From the NCBI GenBank assembly GCA_947482125.1, contig CANKIV010000002.1:1-45738 (forward strand): a stretch of 45,738 nucleotides of DNA. The letters run 5' to 3'. The notes beneath the pieces were generated by a model. It saw only the letters and a program-made list of their open reading frames with translations. It made no database searches and was not told the origin of the DNA. The position numbers and the translations under genes are program-made. This stretch comes from Alphaproteobacteria bacterium (lineage in GTDB: Bacteria; Pseudomonadota; Alphaproteobacteria; Micropepsales; Micropepsaceae). This document shows positions 16,704 through 26,367 of this stretch, in pieces (position 1 is the first letter of the stretch; the number at the start of each line of letters is the position of its first letter).

Positions 16704-16850
16704 CTAGCGGAAGAAAATCGTGTAAAGCACGATGCCGGCGATCACCGACAGCGCCAGGCTGATATGCAGCACGTAGCGCATCACGCCGAGCTCCTTGCCC
16801 TGGCGCGCTTCCTGCGCACTGAGAACCACATGGCCTTCTTCGGTATGCAT
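16704..16850 (-). CDS. 48-aa single-TM small protein (not in the supplied ORF track)
   Basis: MHTEEGHVVLSAQEARQGKELGVMRYVLHISLALSVIAGIVLYTIFFR*; SD AAAGGAG upstream. Confidence 0.65.
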   Translation of the reverse strand: MHTEEGHVVLSAQEARQGKELGVMRYVLHISLALSVIAGIVLYTIFFR

Positions 16851-16870
16851 CTTCGTCTCCTTTGTATCGT

Positions 16871-17092
16871 CTATTCCGCGGCGTTATTGCTGGCGGTGTA
16901 GAGGCGCGCTTCCAGTTCCGCGATCAGGGCGTCGATCCCGGCTTCATCCACCGCCGCATACCCGCGCCAGGCCCGCAGAATTTCCACGCGTTCCGCATCT
17001 CCGAAACGGCGATCGCGGATGACGTCGCCCGGGGCGCGATAGATTCGCGCCGGATTGAGCTTGATGTCTTCAAACAGGCTCTTCTTGATCAT
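16871..17092 (-). CDS. Hypothetical 73-aa protein
   Basis: MIKKSLFEDIKLNPARIYRAPGDVIRDRRFGDAERVEILRAWRGYAAVDEAGIDALIAELEARL…; same direction as neighbouring small genes. Confidence 0.7.
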   Translation of the reverse strand: MIKKSLFEDIKLNPARIYRAPGDVIRDRRFGDAERVEILRAWRGYAAVDEAGIDALIAELEARLYTASNNAAE

Positions 17093-17119
17093 GCATGCCT
17101 CCCGACATGCTTGGACGCG

Positions 17120-17275
17120 TCAGATTCGTCCCAGCAGCGCCAGCACCAGCACGATCACCAAAACCAGGCCCAATGTGCCGGACGGGTAGTAGCCCCAGCT
17201 CTGGCTGTGCGGCCAGGACGGCCAGGCGCCCAGCAGCAGGAGCAGCAGAACCACAATCAGAATTGTTCCGAGCAT
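17120..17275 (-). CDS. DUF3309-like small membrane protein
   Basis: MLGTILIVVLLLLLLGAWPSWPHSQSWGYYPSGTLGLVLVIVLVLALLGRI. Confidence 0.85.
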   Translation of the reverse strand: MLGTILIVVLLLLLLGAWPSWPHSQSWGYYPSGTLGLVLVIVLVLALLGRI

Positions 17276-17302
17276 TTGAAATTCCTCCAGATATATGAGG
17301 AA

Positions 17303-17329
17303 GGAACACCGCCGGACCCTGCGGGTTCC
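17303..17329. promoter_or_regulatory. Second mirror-symmetric EcfG-type element GGAAC-N17-GTTCC
   Basis: GGAAC ACCGCCGGACCCTGCGG GTTCC in the divergent gap between the DUF3309-like gene (-) and the 155-aa secreted protein gene (+). Confidence 0.7.
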
Positions 17330-17402
17330 CATCAATGTCGGGCACGGTTCCAGCAGTTCCGCTGGCAGGCGCGGAACAACCCCTTGCCCGGCCCGTTTTC
17401 AA

Positions 17403-17442
17403 AAAAGATCCTCACTGCGTTCAAAAGATCCTCACTGCGTTC
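17403..17442. repeat. Perfect 20-bp tandem duplication AAAAGATCCTCACTGCGTTC x2
   Basis: Read directly; ends a few bases before the SD of the next gene. Confidence 0.9.
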
Positions 17443-17453
17443 AGGAGCCCCTC

Positions 17454-17921
17454 ATGAAATCGCGCAATGTCATCATGGCCGGTGCCGTCCTTTTGTTTTT
17501 CGGCGGCCCCGCATTCGCCGGAGAATCCACGCCGGCGGAAAGGGAAGCCACGCGCCAGCTGAACCTGGAGGCGGCGCGTAAAGCCGCGCCCGGCTCGCAA
17601 CAGGTGGGGGTGGTTGACGCCAGCCCCGTACCGGCGGCCGCGCCGACCATGCCGGTCGAGACCGCCACCGCCAGCGGGACGCTCTCTTCCCTCATCAACC
17701 CGCCTTCGAAGATCGCCACCGCCAATGTGCTGGACAATACCGGCAAGACCATAGGGGCGGTGCAGAGGGTCGAAGTGTCGCCCGAGGGCAAGCCCACCAA
17801 GGTCGCGGTGGCGCTGATAGGCCAGACCGGGAAGGTCGTGGTGCTGGATGCGGCGGCGGTCAGCTATGACGCGCACAAGAATGAAATCACCGCCCAGGGC
17901 GCCATTCCATCCGCCGGTTAG
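17454..17921 (+). CDS. Secreted hypothetical protein, PRC-barrel-like
   Basis: Signal peptide MKSRNVIMAGAVLLFFGGPAFA; PRC-like stretch VLDNTGKTIGAVQRVEVSPEGKPTKVAVALIGQTGKVVVLDAAAV. Confidence 0.65.
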   Translation: MKSRNVIMAGAVLLFFGGPAFAGESTPAEREATRQLNLEAARKAAPGSQQVGVVDASPVPAAAPTMPVETATASGTLSSLINPPSKIATANVLDNTGKTIGAVQRVEVSPEGKPTKVAVALIGQTGKVVVLDAAAVSYDAHKNEITAQGAIPSAG

Positions 17922-17942
17922 CTGCAAATCGAGCTTCGGCTT

Positions 17943-18344
17943 TTATTTCGCCAGTTTGAGCGCGGCCAGGGCCGCGGCGCTGGCGGTGACGGCCGTCAGA
18001 AGCGCACCCCAGGCCATGTCGATCAATGACACTTTCAGCGACCATGTTTTCAGGGTCGCCAGGTTTGTCAGGTCATAGGTCGCATAGGCGAAGAACCCGA
18101 ACAGGGCGCCGAACAGGGCCGCGGTGCGCCAGTCGCCGCTGGCCAGGGCCGGACGCACCGCGAAGATCAGAATGCCGGCGATATAGACGAGATAGAAGGC
18201 CACCGCCGCCGTCATGTTGGGATTTTCCGCCATCACCGCGCCCAGGGCGCGGTGGTAAAGCGGTCCCGATGTGTTGCTGAGCCAGAGGAAATCCAGCCCG
18301 CCCATCACCAGGGCCGCCGCGACATAGGCGATCAGATAAGCCAT
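17943..18344 (-). CDS. DUF2177-family membrane protein
   Basis: MAYLIAYVAAALVMGGLDFLWLSNTSGPLYHRALGAVM…FGFFAYATYDLTNLATLKTWS. Confidence 0.85.
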   Translation of the reverse strand: MAYLIAYVAAALVMGGLDFLWLSNTSGPLYHRALGAVMAENPNMTAAVAFYLVYIAGILIFAVRPALASGDWRTAALFGALFGFFAYATYDLTNLATLKTWSLKVSLIDMAWGALLTAVTASAAALAALKLAK

Positions 18345-18457
18345 CGGACATTCCCTCGCTTTGCTTGCTTCTACGTCCCCGCCGCCGCTACGGATCATCC
18401 CCTTTCCGGTGATCCGTGTCCGGCGCAGCGGCGTAACTGTCACAAAGGCGGGAGTGA

Positions 18458-19816
18458 ATGGCCAAAATCGCGATTGTCGGCACGGGTATTTCAGGACTGG
18501 GCAGCGCCTATCTGCTCAATCCGGACCATGAGATCACCCTTTATGAAAAGGCGGCCCGGGTCGGCGGCCACAGCCGTACCGTCACGCTGGATTATGACGG
18601 CGCGGCCATTGCGGTGGATACCGGCTTCATCGTCTTCAACCGGCCCAACTATCCCAATCTGTGCGGGCTGTTCGCGCATCTGGGCGTGCCCACCCATGGC
18701 AGCGACATGACTTTCGCCGCCTCCATCCGCGATGGCTGGCTGGAATGGGGCGCGGCCGATCTCAATGCCGTGCTGGGCCAGCGCCGGAATTTTTTCAGGC
18801 CGAAATTCGGCTTGCTGGTGCGCGACGTAATGAAATTCAACGCCGAGGCGCAAGCGACGGTGGAGCGCCATCCCGAACTTACGCTGGACGGCCTGATCGC
18901 CAGGCTGGGCCTGGGCGAGTGGTTTCGCCGCTATTACCTGCTGCCCATGGCGGGCGCGATCTGGAGTTGCCCGCCCTGCGAGATGATGAATTTCCCGGCC
19001 CGCACCCTGGTGCGCTTCTTCGCCAATCATCATCTCCTGTCCTATTCCGGCCAGCCGCAATGGCGCACCGTCACCGGCGGATCGCAGGAATATGTAAGCC
19101 GCCTGACCAGAAGCTTCGCATCGCGCATCCGCACCGGTTGCGGCGCCGTGTCGGTCACGCGTCCGCCATCAGGCCCCAATGCCGGCAAGGTCGAGATCCG
19201 CGACAGCCAGGGCGGCTTCGAGGTCTATGACCAGGTGGTGATGGCCAGCCATGGCGATGAGACTCTGGCGCTGCTGCAGGACGCCGACGCGGGCGAGCGT
19301 GCCGCCCTGTCCTGCTTTCGCTATCAGAAGAACACGGCCGTCCTGCACCGCGACACCAGCCTGATGCCGCGCCGCAGGCGCTGCTGGGCCAGCTGGGTCT
19401 ACAGTTCGGACGACGAACTCCTGCACCCCCGGATCGCCGTGACCTACTGGATGAACCGTCTGCAGGGCATCGACGAGAAATACCCCCTGTTCGTCAGCCT
19501 CAATCCCAGCCGCGCCATCCCCGAAGAGCGGATTTTCGATATGTGCGAATTCGACCATCCGGTTTTCGATGCCGCCGCCATCGCGGCCCAGCCCAGGATC
19601 GCCGCCCTGCAGGGACAGCGGGGCACCTGGTTCGCCGGCGCCCATCTGGGCCACGGCTTTCACGAGGACGGGCTGGCCAGCGCCGTCCGTGTCGCGCGGG
19701 GCCTGGGTGCTCCCATTCCCTGGGAGACCGGCACCCCCGCCCCCCTGGCCGATGCGGCGCTGCAAAAACCATGGACCCTGCCCACCTTCGAGCCGGTTCC
19801 GGCCGAATTGTTTTGA
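18458..19816 (+). CDS. FAD-dependent amine-oxidase-like protein of the CFA-synthase cluster type
   Basis: IAIVGTGISGLGSAYLLNPDHEITLYEKAARVGGHSRTV; VMASHGDETLALLQDAD; GTWFAGAHLGHGFHEDGLASAVRVARGL. Confidence 0.85.
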   Translation: MAKIAIVGTGISGLGSAYLLNPDHEITLYEKAARVGGHSRTVTLDYDGAAIAVDTGFIVFNRPNYPNLCGLFAHLGVPTHGSDMTFAASIRDGWLEWGAADLNAVLGQRRNFFRPKFGLLVRDVMKFNAEAQATVERHPELTLDGLIARLGLGEWFRRYYLLPMAGAIWSCPPCEMMNFPARTLVRFFANHHLLSYSGQPQWRTVTGGSQEYVSRLTRSFASRIRTGCGAVSVTRPPSGPNAGKVEIRDSQGGFEVYDQVVMASHGDETLALLQDADAGERAALSCFRYQKNTAVLHRDTSLMPRRRRCWASWVYSSDDELLHPRIAVTYWMNRLQGIDEKYPLFVSLNPSRAIPEERIFDMCEFDHPVFDAAAIAAQPRIAALQGQRGTWFAGAHLGHGFHEDGLASAVRVARGLGAPIPWETGTPAPLADAALQKPWTLPTFEPVPAELF

Positions 19817-19866
19817 GCCGCATTGGCGCTTAATCTTGGTCAGTCCTTTTTTTCCGGGAAGCCTCG

Positions 19867-21033
19867 ATGGCCTTGATACCCGCGTCCTATATCGAGAAGA
19901 GCTGGCGCAAGGCGATCGGCGCGCTGGAGTTTGGTACCCTGGAATTCATCGCCCCCAACGGCGAGGTGACCCTGTGCCGGGGGGCCAATCCCGGCCCTTC
20001 TGCGCGCTTTCACATCCATGAATGGGACGTGTTGCGCCGGATCATGGCGCGCGGCGATATCGGGCTGGGCGAGGAATATATCGCCGGCAGCTGGGACACC
20101 GACAGCGTCGAGAATCTGGTGAGCCTGTTCCTGCTCAACCTGGATCATTTCGACAAATTTTCCGACGGCAACATGCTGAACCGCATCGCTTTCGTCATTC
20201 ACAATGCGTTGGTGCGCAGGAATTCCATCAGCGGCTCGTCCCGCAACATCAAGGACCATTACGACGTCGGCAACGACTTCTATTCGCTGTGGCTGGACCA
20301 GAGCATGACCTATTCCTCGGCGCTCTATAACGGCACCGCCGATCTATATCGCGCCCAGCAGAACAAGTATGAGCGCATCCTGTCCAAATTCGACGCGCCC
20401 AGATCCAGCGTGCTGGAAATCGGTTGCGGCTGGGGCGGATTCGCCGAGCGCGCCGCCGCCGACAACCACAATGTCACCGGCCTGACCATTTCACCGGCCC
20501 AGCACAAATTCGCCACCGCACGCCTGGGCGGCGCCGCCGATATCAAGCTGCAGGATTACAGGCTTACAAAAGGCAGCTTCGACAACATCGTCTCGATCGA
20601 GATGTTCGAGGCGGTGGGCGAGCATTACTGGCCGGCCTATTTTTCCTGCGTCGCCGAGCGTCTGAAGCGCGGCGGCCGCGCCGTCATCCAGACCATCACC
20701 ATCAGGGACGAGCTGTTCGCCGGCTATCGCACCCGCAGCGACTTCATCCGGCACTATGTCTTCCCCGGCGGCATGCTGCCGTCCCTGGCGCGTTTCCGCG
20801 AGGAAGCCGAAAGGGCCGGCCTGAAATTCGCCGGCGCCTTCGGCTTCGGCAAGGACTATGCCCGCACCCTGCGCGAATGGCTGGTCAGGATGCAGGGCGC
20901 GGAAAGCCAGATCCGGGCCCTGGGCCATGACCAGCATTTCCTGCGCAACTGGGAATTCTACCTGGGCATCTGCGCGGCCACCTTCGAGGTGGCGCGGACC
21001 GATGTGGTCCAGGTCGAGCTGGTCAACGCCTGA
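19867..21033 (+). CDS. Cyclopropane-fatty-acyl-phospholipid synthase family SAM methyltransferase
   Basis: IKDHYDVGNDFYSLWLDQSMTYSSALY; VLEIGCGWGGFAERAA; FIRHYVFPGGMLPS. Confidence 0.92.
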   Translation: MALIPASYIEKSWRKAIGALEFGTLEFIAPNGEVTLCRGANPGPSARFHIHEWDVLRRIMARGDIGLGEEYIAGSWDTDSVENLVSLFLLNLDHFDKFSDGNMLNRIAFVIHNALVRRNSISGSSRNIKDHYDVGNDFYSLWLDQSMTYSSALYNGTADLYRAQQNKYERILSKFDAPRSSVLEIGCGWGGFAERAAADNHNVTGLTISPAQHKFATARLGGAADIKLQDYRLTKGSFDNIVSIEMFEAVGEHYWPAYFSCVAERLKRGGRAVIQTITIRDELFAGYRTRSDFIRHYVFPGGMLPSLARFREEAERAGLKFAGAFGFGKDYARTLREWLVRMQGAESQIRALGHDQHFLRNWEFYLGICAATFEVARTDVVQVELVNA

Positions 21034-21131
21034 GGTCAAATACCGACCGACCTGCTCGAAAAATGGGCTGTTTTCATCGGCAAGATCGGATATGGAAGCC
21101 CTTTGGGGTACCTTAAGAAAAGGCTTATTCT

Positions 21132-21503
21132 ATGCTTGCGAAAAGTTTCGTCGCCCTGGCGCTGCTGGTGGGCACCACCCTTGCGGCCCATGCCGCAGGC
21201 GACCCCGCCAAGGGCAAGAATGTCTACAAGCGCTGCGCCGTCTGTCACACCGACGACAAGGGCGGCGGCGACGCCCTGGGCCCCAATCTGTTCGGCGTTG
21301 TCGGCCGCAAGGCGGGCACCCGCCCCGGCTTTCCCTATTCCCCGCAGCTGAAGGCCGCCAACATCACCTGGACCGACGCCAATCTGGTGAAATGGTCTGC
21401 CGGCCCGGCCCGCATGGTGCCCGGCACCAAGATGTTCTTCGCCGGCATCACCTCCAAGAACCAGCAGGCCGATCTGGTCGCCTATCTGGCGACCCTGAAG
21501 TAG
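21132..21503 (+). CDS. Class I cytochrome c (cytochrome c2-like)
   Basis: Signal peptide, KRCAVCHTDDKGGGDALGPNLFGVVGRKAG, distal Met in GTKMFFAGI. Confidence 0.92.
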   Translation: MLAKSFVALALLVGTTLAAHAAGDPAKGKNVYKRCAVCHTDDKGGGDALGPNLFGVVGRKAGTRPGFPYSPQLKAANITWTDANLVKWSAGPARMVPGTKMFFAGITSKNQQADLVAYLATLK

Positions 21504-21548
21504 CCTGTGGCGGAATGACGCACAAAGGGGGCTGCGGTTAACCAGCTT

Positions 21549-21563
21549 TGCTGCAATGCAGCA
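21549..21563. promoter_or_regulatory. 15-bp TGC-rich palindrome TGCTGCA-A-TGCAGCA upstream of etfB
   Basis: Perfect 7-bp half-sites, upstream of the -35 of a candidate promoter. Confidence 0.5.
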
Positions 21564-21591
21564 TCTCTGGACCTAAGCTCATCGGGTTTCG

Positions 21592-21621
21592 TTGACAGCC
21601 TTGCGGCTGCGGCCATACTTT
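21592..21621 (+). promoter_or_regulatory. Candidate sigma70 promoter of etfBA-hbd (TTGACA-N18-TACTTT)
   Basis: Consensus -35 and plausible -10 upstream of etfB. Confidence 0.55.
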
Positions 21622-21697
21622 TTGCACCGCACAACAACAGGCCGGCCGCCGTTACCCGACGCTGAAAGCGCCGTCCATTGGGGATCAGAGAAACACC

Positions 21698-22444
21698 ATG
21701 AAGGTCCTGGTGCCCGTCAAGCGGGTGGTCGACTACAACGTCAAGGTTCGCGTCAAGGCGGACCAGAGCGGCGTGGACCTGGCCAATGTCAAAATGTCCA
21801 TGAACCCGTTCGATGAAATCGCCGTCGAAGAAGCCGTGCGTCTGAAGGAAAAGGGCAAGGCGAGTGAAGTCGTGGTCGTGTCCATCGGGCCGCAGCAGGC
21901 GTCTGAGACCATCCGCACCGCCCTGGCCATGGGCGCCGACCGTGGCATCCTCGTGAAGAACGACGCAATGGTCGAACCGCTTGTGGTCGCCAAAATTCTC
22001 AAGGCCATTGTCGACGCCGAACAACCGCAGCTGGTGATCACCGGCAAGCAGGCGATCGACGACGACGCCAACCAGGTCGGCCAGATGCTGGCCGCGTTGC
22101 TGGGCTGGCCGCAGGGTACCTTCGCGCATTCTCTCGAGCTTGGTGACGGCAATGCCAGGATCACCCGCGAGATCGACGGCGGCCTGCAGACGGTGGAGGT
22201 CAGGCTGCCGGCGGTGATGACCACCGACCTGCGCCTGAACGAACCGCGCTATGCCTCGCTGCCCAATATCATGAAGGCCAAGAAGAAGCCGATCGAGGAA
22301 AAGACGCCGGGCGATTTCGGCGTCGATGTCAGCCCTCGCTTCAAGGTGCTGAAAGTAACCGAGCCGCCCAAGCGCGCCGCCGGCGCCAAGGTCGCCAGCG
22401 TGGCTGAGCTTCTGGACAAGCTCAAAGCCGATGGAGTCATCTGA
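21698..22444 (+). CDS. etfB: Electron transfer flavoprotein beta subunit
   Basis: [20 protein letters not shown]…[23 protein letters not shown]…. Confidence 0.96.
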   Translation: MKVLVPVKRVVDYNVKVRVKADQSGVDLANVKMSMNPFDEIAVEEAVRLKEKGKASEVVVVSIGPQQASETIRTALAMGADRGILVKNDAMVEPLVVAKILKAIVDAEQPQLVITGKQAIDDDANQVGQMLAALLGWPQGTFAHSLELGDGNARITREIDGGLQTVEVRLPAVMTTDLRLNEPRYASLPNIMKAKKKPIEEKTPGDFGVDVSPRFKVLKVTEPPKRAAGAKVASVAELLDKLKADGVI

Positions 22445-23388
22445 TGGCTTCGCTGGTGCTTGCCGAACACGACAATGTTTCGCTGAAGGATGCCACCCAC
22501 AAGACGGTGACGGCGGCGGCCGCCGTCTCCGCACCGGTTCATATCCTGGTGGCGGGTGAGAATTGCGCCGGCGTGGCGGATGCGGCGGCCAGGATCGCCG
22601 GCGTGGAAAAAGTGCTGCTGGCCGAGAGCGCTTCTTACGCGCGGCAACTGGCCGAGCCGATGGAAGCGCTGATCCTTACCCTGGCGGAAAAGTATGACGC
22701 CATCCTGGCCCCGGCCACCACCACCGGAAAAAACATCCTGCCGCGCGTGGCCGCCAGGCTGGACACGCCGCAAATTTCCGAAATCCTGAAAGTCATTTCG
22801 CCCGACACCTTCGAGCGACCCATCTATGCCGGCAACGCCCTAGAGACCCTGCAGGCCCCCAGCGGCAAGAAAATCATCACCGTGCGCACCACCGCTTTCA
22901 AGGCAGCCAGCGAAGGCGGCAGCGCCGCGATTGAAAAGATCGCCCCCGCTGCCGATCCTGGCACCTCCAAATTCGCCAGCGAGGCTTTGTCCAAGTCCGA
23001 GCGACCGGAACTGACCTCGGCCAAGATCATCGTCTCCGGCGGGCGCGGGCTGGGATCGGGCGAGAACTTCAAACTGCTGGATTCCATTGCCGACAAGCTG
23101 CATGCCGCCGTCGGCGCCAGCCGCGCCGCCGTGGATGCGGGCTATGTGCCCAACGATTATCAGGTGGGCCAGACCGGCAAGGTCGTGGCGCCCGATCTCT
23201 ACATCGCGGTGGGCATTTCCGGCGCCATCCAGCATCTGGCGGGCATGAAAGACTCCCGCGTCATCGTGGCCATCAACAAGGACGAAGAGGCGCCGATCTT
23301 CCAGGTCGCCGACTACGGCCTGGTGGCGGATCTGTTCAAAGCGTTGCCCGAGATCGATGAAGAGCTCGGCAAGCGCGGGTACAAGTAA
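22444..23388 (+). CDS. etfA: Electron transfer flavoprotein alpha subunit
   Basis: C-terminal FAD-binding region [89 protein letters not shown]. Confidence 0.96.
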   Translation: MASLVLAEHDNVSLKDATHKTVTAAAAVSAPVHILVAGENCAGVADAAARIAGVEKVLLAESASYARQLAEPMEALILTLAEKYDAILAPATTTGKNILPRVAARLDTPQISEILKVISPDTFERPIYAGNALETLQAPSGKKIITVRTTAFKAASEGGSAAIEKIAPAADPGTSKFASEALSKSERPELTSAKIIVSGGRGLGSGENFKLLDSIADKLHAAVGASRAAVDAGYVPNDYQVGQTGKVVAPDLYIAVGISGAIQHLAGMKDSRVIVAINKDEEAPIFQVADYGLVADLFKALPEIDEELGKRGYK

Positions 23389-23399
23389 AGGCAAATTAC

Positions 23400-24275
23400 A
23401 TGGCTGTTGAGAAAATTGGCGTAATCGGCGCGGGACAGATGGGCACCGGCATTGCCCATGTGCTGGCGCTGGCCGGCTATGACGTGGTGCTGGACGACAT
23501 CAACAAGGACGCGTTGTCCAAGGCGATCGAGCGCGTCGAAAAGAACATGCAGCGCCAGGCCCAGAAGGGCGTCATCAGCGAAGACCAGATCAAGCCGGCA
23601 TTGGCGCGCATCCGCGTCACCCAGACGCTGGACGATCTGCGCGACCGCGACCTGGTGATAGAGGCGGCAACCGAAGACGAAAGCATCAAGAAAAAGATCT
23701 TCCAAGATCTGTGCAAGCGCATTTCCGAAAAGTGCCTGATCGCCACCAACACCTCATCCATCTCGGTGACGCGGCTGGCCTCGGTCACCGACCGGCCTGA
23801 GAATTTCATCGGCCTGCATTTCATGAATCCGGTGCCGCTGATGCAGCTGGTGGAAGTGATCCGCGGCATCGCCACCAACGACTCGACTTTCCAGGCGGCG
23901 CTGGAAATCGTCAAGCGCGTCGGCAAGACCGCCGCCTATGCCGAGGATTTCCCCGCCTTCATCGTCAACCGCATTCTGCTGCCGATGATCAATGAGGCGG
24001 TCTATACGCTTTATGAAGGCGTGGGCAATGTCGACGCCATCGACACCGCGATGCGGCTGGGCGCCAACCATCCCATGGGGCCGCTGCAGCTGGCCGACTT
24101 TATCGGCCTGGATACCTGCCTGTCGGTGATGCAGGTGCTCTATGAAGGCCTGGCGGATTCCAAATACCGCCCCTGCCCGCTGCTGGTGAAATATGTCGAA
24201 GCCGGCTGGCTGGGCCGCAAGACCGGCCGCGGCTTCTACGACTATCGCGGGGAACATCCTGTCCCGACGCGTTAG
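23400..24275 (+). CDS. 3-hydroxybutyryl-CoA dehydrogenase
   Basis: [73 protein letters not shown]. Confidence 0.95.
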   Translation: MAVEKIGVIGAGQMGTGIAHVLALAGYDVVLDDINKDALSKAIERVEKNMQRQAQKGVISEDQIKPALARIRVTQTLDDLRDRDLVIEAATEDESIKKKIFQDLCKRISEKCLIATNTSSISVTRLASVTDRPENFIGLHFMNPVPLMQLVEVIRGIATNDSTFQAALEIVKRVGKTAAYAEDFPAFIVNRILLPMINEAVYTLYEGVGNVDAIDTAMRLGANHPMGPLQLADFIGLDTCLSVMQVLYEGLADSKYRPCPLLVKYVEAGWLGRKTGRGFYDYRGEHPVPTR

Positions 24276-24826
24276 CTTCCGGTCACGCGCTTGAAATACT
24301 TCACCGCCTCTGGCGAATCCCAGTCCGCCGGCCCTTCGGCGCGGGCGATGATCTTGCCTTGCGGGTCGATCAGCACGGTCAGCGGCAGGCCATAGGCCTT
24401 GAAGCTCCTCAGCATGGTCACATCGACATCGCGGTAGGGGATCAGCGCCCGCGCGCCATGGCTTTTGAGGAAGGCGGCGGCGTCCACGCCGGCACGGTCG
24501 GTGTTGATCGCCATGACCCGAAGGCCCGGCGCACGCGCCTGCAGCCGCACCAGCGCCGGCAGTTCGGCGACACAGGGCGCGCACCAGGTCGCCCACAGGT
24601 TGAGCAGCACATAGCGGCCCCGGAATGTCTCCAGCGCATAACGACGGCCTGTGGCGTCGGTAAAGCCCACGGAAGGCGCGTTTTGGGGCGTCTTTTCCAG
24701 CTTCAGGGCGGCAAGCGACGCTGGCGGCTCCAGCCCCTGATGGACAGAAAGCAGGCCTTTCCCATATAGAAACCCGAACGCGATTGCTGCGATCACAGAC
24801 AGGCTGATGATGATTTTCTTGGTCAT
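24272..24826 (-). CDS. TlpA-family thiol:disulfide oxidoreductase
   Basis: N-terminal TM anchor; [24 protein letters not shown] active site. Confidence 0.9.
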   Translation of the reverse strand: MTKKIIISLSVIAAIAFGFLYGKGLLSVHQGLEPPASLAALKLEKTPQNAPSVGFTDATGRRYALETFRGRYVLLNLWATWCAPCVAELPALVRLQARAPGLRVMAINTDRAGVDAAAFLKSHGARALIPYRDVDVTMLRSFKAYGLPLTVLIDPQGKIIARAEGPADWDSPEAVKYFKRVTGS

Positions 24827-24844
24827 GGCCTTTGGATTGAAAAA

Positions 24845-26227
24845 ATGAGCACGAACAAAATGTGGGGCGGACGGTTTGCCTCCGGTCCTGCCGCCATCAT
24901 GAGGGAGATTACCCCCTCAATCGATTTCGACAAGCGCCTGGCGGGTGAAGACCTGGCCGGCAGCCGCGCCCATTGCCGCATGCTGGCAACCGAAGGGATC
25001 ATCTCCAAGGATGACGGCCAGGCGATCCTGGGCGGCCTCGATGCCATCGAAAAGGAAATCGCCGCGGGAACCTTCGTCTTCAAGCGCGAGCTGGAAGACA
25101 TCCATCTCAACATCGAAGCGCGGCTGGCCGAACTGATCGGCCCCGCCGCCGGGCGTCTGCACACCGCCCGCTCGCGCAACGACCAGGTGGTGACCGATTT
25201 CCGCCTGTGGGTGCGCAGCGCCTGCGTGCGCGCCGATGAAGGCTTGATGGTGCTGCAGAAGGCGCTGCTGGCCCAGGCCGAGACGCATCTGGACACCATC
25301 ATGCCGGGCTTCACCCATATGCAGGTGGCGCAGCCGGTGACCTTTGCCCATCACCTGATGGCCTATGTCGAGATGTTCGGGCGCGACCGCGGCCGTTTCG
25401 AGGATGCGCGCAAGCGGCTGAATGAATCGCCGCTGGGCGCCGCCGCCCTGGCCGGCACGTCCTTCGCGATCGACCGCGACGCCACCGCCAAGGCGCTGGG
25501 CTTCACCAGGCCGATGCGCAATTCCATGGATGCGATCTCGGCGCGCGACTTCGCGCTGGAATATCTGGCGGCCTGCACCATCAGCGCCGTGAACCTGTCG
25601 CGGCTGGCGGGCGAGCTGGTGCAATGGTCGACGCCGGCTTTCGGCTTTGTGAGATTGTCGGACGCCTTCACCACCGGCTCGTCCATCATGCCGCAGAAAA
25701 GAAATCCCGACGCCGCCGAACTGATCCGCGGCAAGACCGGGCGGGTGCTGGGCGATTTCGTGGCGCTGGCCACCGTGGTCAAGGGCCTGGTGCTGACCTA
25801 TGGCACAGACCTGCAGGAAGACAAGGAACGGGTGTTCGACGCCGCCGACACGCTGGAGCTTTCGCTGGCCGCCATGGCAGGCATGATCGCCGACCTCACC
25901 GCCAACCCGCAAAAAATGCTGGCCGCAGCGGAAGCCGGCTATCCCACCGCCACCGACCTGGCGGACTGGGTGGTGCGGGTATTGAAAAAGCCGTTCCGCG
26001 AAGCCCATCATATCGCCGGCTCGATTGTGAAAGCCGCCGAGGACAAGGGCGTGACGCTCGAAAAGTTGCCGCTGGCCGAGATGCAGGCGATCGAACCCGC
26101 CATCACGCAAGACGTGTTTGCGGTTCTGTCGCTGGAATCCTCGGTGAAATCGCGCATGAGCCTGGGCGGCACCGCGCCGGCGCGGGTGAAGGAGCAGGTG
26201 GCGCATTGGAAGGCGGCCTTCAAATGA
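24845..26227 (+). CDS. argH: Argininosuccinate lyase
   Basis: [28 protein letters not shown]…[10 protein letters not shown]…[12 protein letters not shown]. Confidence 0.97.
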   Translation: MSTNKMWGGRFASGPAAIMREITPSIDFDKRLAGEDLAGSRAHCRMLATEGIISKDDGQAILGGLDAIEKEIAAGTFVFKRELEDIHLNIEARLAELIGPAAGRLHTARSRNDQVVTDFRLWVRSACVRADEGLMVLQKALLAQAETHLDTIMPGFTHMQVAQPVTFAHHLMAYVEMFGRDRGRFEDARKRLNESPLGAAALAGTSFAIDRDATAKALGFTRPMRNSMDAISARDFALEYLAACTISAVNLSRLAGELVQWSTPAFGFVRLSDAFTTGSSIMPQKRNPDAAELIRGKTGRVLGDFVALATVVKGLVLTYGTDLQEDKERVFDAADTLELSLAAMAGMIADLTANPQKMLAAAEAGYPTATDLADWVVRVLKKPFREAHHIAGSIVKAAEDKGVTLEKLPLAEMQAIEPAITQDVFAVLSLESSVKSRMSLGGTAPARVKEQVAHWKAAFK

Positions 26228-26367
26228 GACATGTCCTGATCCTTGTGGCGCTGTCGCTGCTGGTCACCGCCTGCGGCGTGAAAAACGATCTGGCAAGGCC
26301 CAACGGCCAGGCGACTTCCCGCGACGAACCCGATCCTTCGCGCCCACCTAACCCGCTAGGCCGATAG
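26224..26367 (+). CDS. LptM-like small lipoprotein
   Basis: [47 protein letters not shown]; lipobox LVTAC; ATGA overlap with argH; lies between argH and lysA. Confidence 0.75.
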   Translation: MRHVLILVALSLLVTACGVKNDLARPNGQATSRDEPDPSRPPNPLGR

